A stretch of 64,000 nt of DNA from Pseudomonadota bacterium (lineage in GTDB: Bacteria; Myxococcota_A; UBA796; UBA9615). Below the pieces are notes generated by a model. It ran no database searches and had not been told where the DNA came from. It saw nothing but the letters and a program-made list of their open reading frames with translations. Below are positions 24,375 to 31,942 of the stretch, piece after piece (position 1 is the first letter of the stretch; every line of letters starts with the position of its first letter). The position numbers and the translations under genes are program-made. The DNA lies in assembly GCA_024229515.1 (NCBI GenBank), contig JAAESI010000010.1, positions 64,001 through 128,000 on the forward strand, read 5' to 3'.

Positions 24375-25543
24375 ATGCTGACCGATTCCCCCCGCCGTGA
24401 GCTCTCCCGCCCCAAGCTGATCGTGTTCGCGCTGATCACCACGCCCGGGGTCCTGGGCGGACTCAACCTGCTCGTGGAAGGGCTCGAGGAGACCGCCGGG
24501 CTGGAGACCCACCGGCCCGACGACGCGGTCTCGATGGTCGAGGAGGGGCTCTTCTAGGAGGAGCACGACCACTGGATCAGCACCCCGTACTCGCTCAACT
24601 CGATGGTCCCCAACCGCTTCCTGCGCGACAAGGGTGAGGACGGGTGGCGGCTGTTCGTCACCGGCGGGTCGTTCGCCATGGGGACCCCGTACGTCGATCA
24701 AGTGAGCCGCAAGCAGGACGAGGGGGGGATCGCGACCTGGCTTCGCCGCGATCTCGGCCCGCGGGCGCCGGGCCCCATCGAGGTCATCAACGCGGCCGCC
24801 GGGGCGCAGAACTCCCACCGCGTCTCGGCGATCGCCGAGGAGGTCCTCAACTTCGACCCGGACGTCGTCTTCGTGGCGACCTGCAACAACGAAGGGGCGC
24901 TCCCCCCCGGGCGGGTGCGGGAGCAGCTCCACAAGCTCGGCGGCTACCGGCTGCTGGGCCGCCACCTGGCCCCCACCCCGAGGCCTCGGAGTGCAGCTAC
25001 TACACCCCCCAGGACGAGGACACGGCCGCGATCGCGGGCGCGTTTCGGGCCAACCCCGAGCGTACGGTCGAGGTGGCCCGCGCCCGGGCCGTCCCCCTCC
25101 TGCTGGCGACGCTGCCCGTGAACCTCCTCTACGAAGGCACGGTCGACGGCCGGGGCCTGGATCCATCCATCCTCCCCGCCGCCGCGCCGCCGTCGGCTTG
25201 CGTGCAGGAGGGGATCGATCTGTACCGATCCGACCGCCACGAAGACGCCATCGATCGGCTCCAGTCGTGCGACGAGATCGCCGACGCCCTGCGGTGGTCC
25301 GGCCTGTCGATGGTGCAGTTGGAGCGGTTCGACGAGGCGCGGGCGGCGCTGGAGCAGTCGGTCGAGCTGCGGCCCCGGAACCGCTGCCGACCGTCCTTCA
25401 ACCGGATCATCCGGGAGACCGCAGCGGCCCACGAGGGCGTGCACCTGGTCGATCTGGACGCGGCAGCCCGGACGGCGCTCCCTTCCGCTTCGCGCAGCGG
25501 GCGCAGGAGGTCAGCTCGGGACGCATGGCGGAGGGAACCCTGA
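24375..25543 (+). pseudogene. SGNH-hydrolase/TPR membrane-anchored protein, broken by a stop and a frameshift
   Basis: ATG 24375 begins MLTDSPRRELSRPKLIVFAL with one TM segment. The frame is cut by an in-frame TAG at 24555-24557 and resumes in the same frame with EEHDHWISTPYSLNSMVPNR, then the SGNH block I motif VTGGSFAMGTPY and AAGAQNSHR. At a C run near 24970-24980 a single-base deletion moves the reading to another frame: APTP | EASECSYYTPQDEDT, then LLLATLPVNLLYEG and a TPR-like stretch (EGIDLYRSDRHEDAID, ARAALEQSVELRPRN). The terminal catalytic Asp/His block is missing. Intact relatives are envelope-anchored esterase-like proteins with TPRs. Confidence 0.75.
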
Positions 25544-26380
25544 CCCCGGTGGGGGACCTCGTGTTGATACTTCAGGGGCAGCTCGGCTTCGTCGCGCTGG
25601 CGCTCGGCCTCGTCGCCGGCGCCGTCGGCCTCCTGAGTCCAGACCGCTGGACGCGGGCGCTGGCAGGGCAGCTCGTGGTCGCGGCGGGGGCACTCTCGGG
25701 GGCGGTCGCAGTCGGGCTGCTCGACCCCCGCATCGCGCGCTACTTCGTCCCCCTGCTCGCCGCCCTGGGGCCCGCTTCGGTCGTCGGCGGCGCCGCAGTT
25801 GCTCGACACTGGCGGCCCGAGCGCGCGACGGCGGGGGCGGCGGCGGTCTGCTTGTTGATCGCGCTCCCCGGTCTGCTGGAGGCGCGCCGGGTGACGGCCG
25901 AGGCGGTCTACCCCCCGGGCCTGCACACGGCCGCGGTCTGGCTGGCGTGGCACGGGGGTCCCGACCGGGTCACCACCAACCGGTGGGCCCCGGAGACGTC
26001 CCTGCTGGCACGGCTTCCAGTGTGGCGCTTCCAGGACCTGCAGACCCCGGAGAACGGCTTCCCCGGGGCGGACCCGGCGGCGGCACAGGTCATGCGCTTC
26101 GGGTCGAAGCTCATCATGACGGCCGGGTCGGAGGACGCGGGGATTCGGGCCCTGGAGTCCATCTCGACCGACCTCGAGCTTCGCTTCGCCCGCGGCGAGG
26201 TGAGGATCTGGGGCCCTCCGCGCCCGGCCTGGTCCGCGGCCGAAGCACTGACCTGGAGCGAACCGGGAGTGCAAACCGAGGAGGCGATCCTGTGCGTGGC
26301 GGTCGATGTCGACCTAGACGGTTCGGACTTCGCCGCGGGGCTGACGTTGGCCCTCGAGGAGGCCGCCGATCCGTCGGATC
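25475..26380 (+). pseudogene. C-terminal part of a polytopic membrane protein, tentatively glycosyltransferase-like
   Basis: A frame without a credible start reads RFAQRAQEVSSGRMAEGTL, then hydrophobic segments (GQLGFVALALGLVAGAVGLL, LAGQLVVAAGALSGAVAVGL, RYFVPLLAALGPASVVGGAA, AGAAAVCLLIALPGLLEA) and a soluble tail (TAAVWLAWHGGPDRVTTNRW, LLARLPVWRFQDLQ). The RYFVPLL helix followed by a periplasmic tail is common at the end of ArnT/PMT-type glycosyltransferases. The N-terminal two thirds with the catalytic Asp are absent, so this is a remnant. The frame then runs directly into a binding-protein remnant, so a deletion probably joined the two. Confidence 0.5.
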
Positions 26381-27293
26381 CACGACGTCCGTGCGGGTGG
26401 TTCGAGCCGACACCCGGGGGGCGATCGAGCACATCCCCGAGGCGCTGGCGCGCTGCGGCGCCGAGGGTGCGCGCGCCCTCGTGGGGCCGGGGCGCGCGGA
26501 ACTGGCCTTGCCCTTGATCCCGGCCGCGGCGCTGCACGACTGGCTCGTCGTGCTTCCCGGGCTGGGGATCGGGGATCCCGGTGTCTGGCCCCGAGCGTTT
26601 GTCACCGTCGCCGGCTCCCCCGCCGACGCGGGCGGGGCGACCGCTCGGGATGCCATCGCACAGGAGCGGCGCCGGGCCCTGGTGCTCCACGCGGCCGGCG
26701 TGGGAGGCGAGCGCGCGGCCGATGCGTTCGAGGCGGCGTTCGTCGGAGGAGGACGCTCCGTCGTGCTTCGCCGGGAGGTGCCCGCGGGCCAACCCGAGGC
26801 CTGGGCGGACGCGATGAGCTCCCTTCCCGCGGGAATCGACGCCGTGTTCGCCGCCGCTCCCCCCGACGGGGCCGCCCACGCGGTCTCCCGGCTCCCCCCC
26901 GGCGCCCACTTCTGGACGACCGAGGGGGCGATGCAGCCCGAGGTGCTCGCGGGGGCTGGCCCGGACGCCGTCGAGCGCCTGCACGTGGCCGCCCCGCCCC
27001 TCCCCGACCCAGGGTTCGCGGCACGGTTTCGGGAGCGTTTCGGCCGCACGCCGGACCACGCCGCCGGCGTCGCCTACGACGCCGTCAGCATCGCCGTGCA
27101 CGCCCTTCGCTCCGCCCCGTCCCTGTCGACCGAAGCGCTGATCGAGGCGGCTGGAGCGCCGGCTGTGGGGCGGGCATTTGGCCCGGGATCGGTCGAGGTC
27201 GAGGGGGGAATGAATCGGCTGGACTCGGCTCAGCCGACGCTGTTCGACGGGGCCGGGGGAGCGGACGGCCAGCCGCGGTTCGAGCCGCGCTGA
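26275..27293 (+). pseudogene. Type-1 periplasmic binding protein (Peripla_BP_6-like), frameshifted and lacking its own start
   Basis: The first strand and helix read LCVAVDVDLDGSDFAAGLTL in one frame up to about 26380. The reading then shifts to TTSVRVVRADTRGAIEHIPE and continues ARALVGPGRAELALPLIPAA, DWLVVLPGLG, RRRALVLHAAGVGGERAADA, FRERFGRTPDHAAGVAYDAV and ends at 27293. This order matches leucine/amide-type binding proteins of ABC transporters. No signal peptide and no start are present, because the 5' end is fused to the membrane-protein remnant. No permease genes are adjacent. Decayed. Confidence 0.65.
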
Positions 27294-27299
27294 GCGACC

Positions 27300-28046
27300 T
27301 CACTGGCAGAAGACGTGCACGTAGACGAAGGCGTCTCCGAGGGCCTGGAACACGGCCGGGACCGTGCAGGTCATGCCCGGATTGGGCGTCACCTCGATCG
27401 AGGCCGGCCCGTGGCCGACGCCGACCCACGCGATGGCGCCGCTGTCCGCGACGGGGATGGAGCCGCCGAGGATGGCGCTGCCCTCGTCATCGAAGTAGTA
27501 CGGCCCGATCGACGGGGCATCGAGGGTCGCGGTCATGCCGACCTGGTCCTCGGGGTTGGGGGTGTCGATGAGCGCGACGACGAAGCCGGTCTCGGGCACC
27601 CACTCGTAGTCGAACACCTCGTCGATGAACTCGATGGCCGCCTCCCGCTCGGGGGTCTCGAACAGCAGCGGTTGCCCCACGCCGAGGTAGGTCTCCTCGG
27701 TCACGACGATTCCGATCTCCATGAAGCCCTCGCCGCCGGCCCACAGCTGGGCGGGCTCCCAGGACTCGGGCTGGAGCAGGAAGACGCCGTCCCCGTCGGT
27801 GCTGGCGGCGTTGGGGGGCTCGGTGTCCAACTCGGTGACGGGCAGCTCGACCCGAGGCGCGCTGTCGGTGTCGACCACGTAGCCACGAAGGAAGCCGTCC
27901 GGGCCGAGATCTGGAGTGTCGTCGTCGTCGTCGGGGACGAAGTCGTCGTCGTCATCGTCCGGCTCCTCGATGGAGGTGAACGAGTCGTCGTCGTCGTCGG
28001 GGCAGCCGATGAGGAGGAGAACAGCCAGGAAGCAGAGCCGGTGCAT
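27300..28046 (-). CDS. Poly-Asp lipoprotein
   Basis: 248 aa from ATG 28046 (MHRLCFLAVLLLIGC). The lipid Cys is followed by PDDDDDS and two further Asp runs (to about residue 40). The mature part begins with a carboxypeptidase-regulatory-like strand pattern (GFLRGYVVDTDSAPRVELPV, STDGDGVFLL) and continues as a beta-rich domain with a final Cys pair (MTCTVP, HVFCQ). Function unknown; probably surface exposed. The upstream ATG at 28064 is less likely because it adds six residues before the leader. It converges on the pseudogene block. Confidence 0.82.
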   Translation of the reverse strand: MHRLCFLAVLLLIGCPDDDDDSFTSIEEPDDDDDDFVPDDDDDTPDLGPDGFLRGYVVDTDSAPRVELPVTELDTEPPNAASTDGDGVFLLQPESWEPAQLWAGGEGFMEIGIVVTEETYLGVGQPLLFETPEREAAIEFIDEVFDYEWVPETGFVVALIDTPNPEDQVGMTATLDAPSIGPYYFDDEGSAILGGSIPVADSGAIAWVGVGHGPASIEVTPNPGMTCTVPAVFQALGDAFVYVHVFCQ

Positions 28047-28111
28047 CCATCGACCCTGACCCATTCGGAGTCCCGACGCAATGGCTGCGCGCAGGTGCTA
28101 TAGCCGCATCG

Positions 28112-28750
28112 ATGGCCCTGCTGGAGCTCCACGGTGTCGCGGTCAGCATCGACGGCACCCCCATCGTGCACGACGCAAGCCTGTCCCTGGCCGAGCGCGA
28201 GGTGCTCGCAATCCAGGGCGCGTCGGGCTGCGGCAAGACCACCCTGCTGCGCGCCATCGCGGGCCTCGAGCCGGAGGTCTCGGGGTCGATGAGCTACGCC
28301 GGCGCGGACCTGACGTCGGTTCCTCCGGAGCGGCGGAACATCGGGTTCGTGTTTCAGGAAGGCGCGCTGTTTCCCCACCTGAACGTCGGGCGAAACCTCG
28401 GCTTCGGGCTGCGCCACCTGGATGCGGAAGCGCGCCAGGCCAAGATCGACGAGCTCCTCGCGCTGGTTCGACTGGAGGGGTTGACCGACCGGTACCCCCA
28501 CCAGCTCAGCGGCGGGCAGCGGCAGAGGGTGGCGCTCGCGCGGGCCATCGCGCGGGAGCCGAAGCTGGTGTTGTTGGACGAGCCCTTCAGCAGCCTGGAC
28601 GCGGAGCTGAAGCAGGATGTCCGCAGCGAGCTGTTCGAGGTCCTGCGGAGCCGCGGCGTGGCCGCGATGCTCGTGACGCACGACCCCGAAGAAGCGGCCG
28701 CCGTAGCGGACCGCACCGGGACGATGACCGACGGCCGGTTGAGTCTCTAG
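28112..28750 (+). CDS. fbpC: ABC transporter ATP-binding protein, Fe3+/thiamine type
   Basis: 212 aa. It shows Walker A GASGCGKTT, Q-loop FVFQEGALFPHL, signature LSGGQRQRVALARA, Walker B LVLLDEPFSSLD and the switch His in VTHDPEEA. It is the short form: the C-terminal regulatory domain of full-length FbpC/PotA (about 350 aa) is absent. It likely energises the permease and binding protein encoded at 29267-31906 on the other strand, but thiamine or another small solute is also possible. A TGCTATAGC element at 28096-28104 would place transcription start almost at the ATG, so the mRNA may be leaderless. The symbol is by similarity. Confidence 0.85.
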   Translation: MALLELHGVAVSIDGTPIVHDASLSLAEREVLAIQGASGCGKTTLLRAIAGLEPEVSGSMSYAGADLTSVPPERRNIGFVFQEGALFPHLNVGRNLGFGLRHLDAEARQAKIDELLALVRLEGLTDRYPHQLSGGQRQRVALARAIAREPKLVLLDEPFSSLDAELKQDVRSELFEVLRSRGVAAMLVTHDPEEAAAVADRTGTMTDGRLSL

Positions 28751-28757
28751 AAGAGGC

Positions 28758-29081
28758 TCAGGACGCCTTGCGCACCGCGTGCCGGGCGCGCGCGTTGCGG
28801 TTGGAGCAGTTCCGGCTGCAGTACTTGCTGTTGCTGCGCGGCTCGTTCTCGCAGGTGTCCCACGCACACGTCGTGGTGGGGGCCAGCGGAGCGGGCGTGG
28901 ACGGCACGACCTTCATCACCGGACGCGAGGCGGTCATGGCCCTGAGCTGGTCCAGCTCGACGCGGTAGTCGGTGAGGTTGCGGGTCTTGCCACACATGAC
29001 GCAACGGTAGGCGCGCCTGGCAAACAGGGGCGGCTTGGTGGTGCGGCAGGTGGAACAGTACAGGGTGGGGTTCTGAGTCAT
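28758..29081 (-). CDS. Small double zinc-ribbon protein
   Basis: 107 aa from ATG 29081. Two metal sites are visible: CSTC...CVMC at residues about 9-32, and a C-terminal CAWDTCENEPRSNSKYCSRN followed by Cys and a basic tail (RNARARHAVRKAS). The second module resembles the C-x4-C-x(8-10)-C-x3-C zinc motif seen in CGNR-type and related DNA-binding proteins. It may bind nucleic acid; function unknown. It lies between the ABC ATPase and permease genes. It has its own promoter in the unusually AT-rich gap above it. Larger frames (to 29154 and 30269) are shadows. Confidence 0.72.
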   Translation of the reverse strand: MTQNPTLYCSTCRTTKPPLFARRAYRCVMCGKTRNLTDYRVELDQLRAMTASRPVMKVVPSTPAPLAPTTTCAWDTCENEPRSNSKYCSRNCSNRNARARHAVRKAS

Positions 29082-29118
29082 GAGGACATCCCGTGGCGGA
29101 AGGCAGAGTAACTTCCCA

Positions 29119-29146
29119 TTTGTAGTTCCTTGCGGGTGCGTTGCAA
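29119..29146 (-). promoter_or_regulatory. Candidate sigma70-type promoter of the zinc-ribbon gene
   Basis: On the minus strand TTGCAA (29146-29141), a 16-base spacer and TACAAA (29124-29119) lie about 40 bases above the ATG. This stretch is distinctly more AT-rich than its surroundings. The spacer holds one copy of the direct repeat listed next. Confidence 0.45.
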
Positions 29147-29227
29147 ATACCCAAGTGGATCTTTTTTGGGGAAAAACGCCTGACGCGTCGACCGAAGATC
29201 GGCCGACATCAGTTCCTTGCAGGGTGC
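29124..29227. repeat. Direct repeat pair AGTTCCTTGC(A)GGGTGC in the zinc-ribbon promoter region
   Basis: Copies at 29124-29139 (AGTTCCTTGCGGGTGC) and 29211-29227 (same with one extra A) lie 87 bp apart. One occupies the promoter spacer, so it may be an operator. The gap 29082-29266 holds nothing else that I can see apart from a GGCGG/CCGCC hairpin at 29244-29256 just below the permease stop. Confidence 0.5.
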
Positions 29228-29266
29228 AAGTGTGGAAGTTCGGGGCGGTTGCCGCCGAATATTGAA

Positions 29267-30799
29267 TCAGTGCCTTCGAACTAGCAATGCAACTGCTGGA
29301 ATTCCAAAGAGAATCAGTAACAACGCGGACGGTGCCATGTCCGCGTAGAAGCTGTCCTTGGCGAAGGACCAGATTTCGGAGCTGAGGGTGCGGGCGCCCA
29401 GCGGCTTGAGCAGCAGCGCGGCGGGCAGCTCCCGCAGGCTCGCGCTGAAGACGAAGACCCAGGCCGTCGCGAGGGAGCCGACGACGATGGGCAGCGTGAC
29501 GCGGATCACCGCCCTGACCCGGTTGGCGCCGAGCGTCTGCGCCGCCTCCTCCAGCTGCCTCGGCGCCTGCTCCAGGCCCGCCGAGACCGCCTGCAGCGCC
29601 TCTGGGAGGAAGCGCACGACCCACGCGCCGATCAGCACGAACGCGGTGCCGTAGACGGTCGCCTTGAGCGGCGCGATTCCGGTCACCACGATGAGCGCGC
29701 CCAGGGCCACCACGGGGCCGGGGAGCACGAAGCCCAGCGACGCCAGCGGGACCAGCGCATCGGAGGTCCGCCCCCGCACCCGGGACGCGGTCCACGCCAC
29801 CACCAGCGCCCCGAGCACGGCCAGGGTCGCCGCCGCGGCCGCCCACAGGGCTGAGTTCAGCAGCGCCTCGAACGCCCGCGCCCAGACCCGCGGCTCTTCG
29901 GAGGCCCCGATCAGCGCCAGCACGCGCCCCAGCACCAGGAACGTGGTCGGGCCCACAACGGCCACCACGAACGCCCACGCCCCCACCTGCCCCGCCGGGC
30001 TCAGCGGCACCGGGCGCACCGGCCGGCGGGAGCCGCGAACGGTGTCGTACCGCGCCGTCCGGCTCCGCCGCTGCACCGCGAAGATCGGCACTGCCAGCGC
30101 CAGCAGCACCAGGCTCAGCACGGACGTCGCCTCGCGCGCGGCCTGCCGGTTCAGGTTCAGGTCCATCTGGAAGAAGATCTCCCGCGTGAAGGTGCGGGTG
30201 CCCAGGGCGCTGACCGCGCCGAAGTCGGCGCAGGCATAGAGGGAGACGAGGCAGAGCCCCGCCAGCCACGCGGGCTTCAGCGACGGCACCACGAGGTGCC
30301 AGTAGCGCTGCCGCGGCGACAGCCCCAGCGTCGCCGCCGCGTCTTCGTGGGTGCGATCGAGCCGCCCCATCGCCGCCCTGAGGACGAGGAAGCAGAGCGG
30401 AGAGGTGCTCAACCCGATGACCGCGATCGATGCCAGCAGCTGCCCGTGGAGCGGGCTCCCGGGCCCCGTCGTCTCCAGCCAGAGGTGCGCCACGAGGTAG
30501 GGGGGGAGGGCCAGCGGGCTGGCCAGCAACGCCACCGCGAGGGCCCGGCCCGGGAAGGAGCGGCGGACCACCAGCGTCGCCCCGGCGAGGCCGATCGCCA
30601 CCGCCAACAGCGAGGCCCCCACCGCGAGGCCGACGGTGGTCGCGACGAGGGGGAGCACGCGGGTGCTGAACAGATCCGAAGCCGTCGAGCCGCCGGCGCC
30701 CAGCGCGCGCAGCACCACCGCGGCGGCGGGCAGGGTCACCGCCGCCGTGACGAGCCCAGCGGCTCCCAGGGGGGCGCGCGATTGGGCCCGCTGCGTCAT
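29267..30799 (-). CDS. fbpB: ABC transporter permease, Fe3+ type (fused double permease)
   Basis: 510 aa, the usual length for FbpB/SfuB-type permeases, with two homologous halves of about six TM helices each. EAA-type loops are visible: DAAATLGLSPRQRYWHLVVP in the first half and EEAAQTLGANRVRAVIRVTL in the second; these contact the ATPase. It moves substrate across the inner membrane. It starts directly at the stop of the binding-protein gene (no intergenic base). Its last 20 codons are noticeably less GC-rich than the rest, near an AT-rich gap. Symbol assigned by similarity; the solute could be another metal or thiamine. Confidence 0.9.
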   Translation of the reverse strand: MTQRAQSRAPLGAAGLVTAAVTLPAAAVVLRALGAGGSTASDLFSTRVLPLVATTVGLAVGASLLAVAIGLAGATLVVRRSFPGRALAVALLASPLALPPYLVAHLWLETTGPGSPLHGQLLASIAVIGLSTSPLCFLVLRAAMGRLDRTHEDAAATLGLSPRQRYWHLVVPSLKPAWLAGLCLVSLYACADFGAVSALGTRTFTREIFFQMDLNLNRQAAREATSVLSLVLLALAVPIFAVQRRSRTARYDTVRGSRRPVRPVPLSPAGQVGAWAFVVAVVGPTTFLVLGRVLALIGASEEPRVWARAFEALLNSALWAAAAATLAVLGALVVAWTASRVRGRTSDALVPLASLGFVLPGPVVALGALIVVTGIAPLKATVYGTAFVLIGAWVVRFLPEALQAVSAGLEQAPRQLEEAAQTLGANRVRAVIRVTLPIVVGSLATAWVFVFSASLRELPAALLLKPLGARTLSSEIWSFAKDSFYADMAPSALLLILFGIPAVALLVRRH

Positions 30800-31906
30800 C
30801 TACTCGAGCCCGATCTCCTGGATCAGGGCGACGGCCGCTTCGTTGTTGGCGGCGAGCTCGGTCAGGGAGGTCTCGGACCAGGTGAACGAGTCCGCGGCGC
30901 GCACGCCGGGGGGCGAAGCGACGCCGTCGACGACGGGGTACTCGCGGTTGCTCCAGGCGTAGGCCTTCTGGCCCTCTTCGCTGAGCAGGACCTCAAGCAG
31001 CGCCTGGGCCTGCTCGGGGTGAGCGGCGCCCTCGATGACACCCGCGCCGCTGACGTTCCAGGCGGTGCCGGCGCCGTCCGCATCGGGCCAGATCGCCTCG
31101 ATCGGCGCCTCCGCCAGGAGCCCTTCGGCCTGCGACACGGTCATGTTCGGGTCGGGCTGCTTCCCGAGCACGTTTCGGTAGAAGTAGTAGTGGTTGACCA
31201 GCGCGAGGTCGGCGGTTCCCTCGGCGACGGCGGCCACGGCGGGGGTGTGCTTGGGGTGCACGTTGCCCTTGCTGTTGGTGTCCAGGGCCCTGAGGAAGTC
31301 CCGGGTCCCGCTCTCCCCGAGGTCGCTGAGCAGCGCCGCGATGCCGCCGACGAAGCTCTCGTTGGTGGCGACGGTGCGGGCCACCCGGCCCTCGAACCGG
31401 GACGAGGCGAGGTCGGTGATGGACAACGGCTTGTTCCCCAGGAGGCGGCGCGCCACGATGATGCGAGCCCGCGCGCTGAGGCCGACCCATCGGCCCCCGG
31501 TGCCCCGGAACTTCTCCGGAACCCGCGCGAGGATCTCCTCGGGGAGAGGCGCCAGGAGCCCGTCGGCCGCCGCCGCCGTCACCGCCGCAGAGGCCTTGCT
31601 GACGAACAGGTCGGCCTGCGGAGCGTCGCCTTCGGCCCGGATCCGGTCCAGGTAGGCGGCGTCCTTGCCGTAGTCGACCACCAATTCGAGCTTCGGGTGC
31701 TTCGCCGCGACGAGGTCCCACAGGGGGCGCATGAACTTCTCGTCGCGCGAGGACAGCACGACCACCTTGCCGGTCACTTCCGGGGCGGCATCGGCCGCGG
31801 GGGCGTCGGAGTCCGGCGCGGGGGCGTCGGGGGTGGTGTCGCCCCCGGAGCAGGCGACGAACACGAGGCTCAACGCCAGGGACAGGACAAGAAGGGAGCG
31901 GCTCAT
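30800..31906 (-). CDS. fbpA: Extracellular solute-binding protein, Fe3+ type, lipoprotein
   Basis: 368 aa. Signal MSRSLLVLSLALSLVFVAC with lipobox FVAC, then an acidic/Ala/Pro tether to about residue 45. The class-II fold begins GKVVVLSSRDEKFMRPLWDL and includes DLFVSKASAAVTAA, GLSARARIIVARR and LALVNHYYFYRNVLGK. The YYFYR tyrosines are the expected metal-coordinating cluster of FbpA-type proteins. It delivers ligand to the adjacent permease. First gene of the binding protein-permease pair; the ATPase gene lies on the other strand about 0.5 kb beyond the permease. Confidence 0.88.
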   Translation of the reverse strand: MSRSLLVLSLALSLVFVACSGGDTTPDAPAPDSDAPAADAAPEVTGKVVVLSSRDEKFMRPLWDLVAAKHPKLELVVDYGKDAAYLDRIRAEGDAPQADLFVSKASAAVTAAAADGLLAPLPEEILARVPEKFRGTGGRWVGLSARARIIVARRLLGNKPLSITDLASSRFEGRVARTVATNESFVGGIAALLSDLGESGTRDFLRALDTNSKGNVHPKHTPAVAAVAEGTADLALVNHYYFYRNVLGKQPDPNMTVSQAEGLLAEAPIEAIWPDADGAGTAWNVSGAGVIEGAAHPEQAQALLEVLLSEEGQKAYAWSNREYPVVDGVASPPGVRAADSFTWSETSLTELAANNEAAVALIQEIGLE

Positions 31907-31942
31907 GGGGGCGGGTCATAGCCGTCCGGAGGCGGCCCCGCA

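Noticed and set aside
29158-29177. T-run / A-run (TTTTTTGGGGAAAAA) as a terminator
   Set aside because: The stem would be only five A-T pairs and there is no GC-rich stem in front of the T run.
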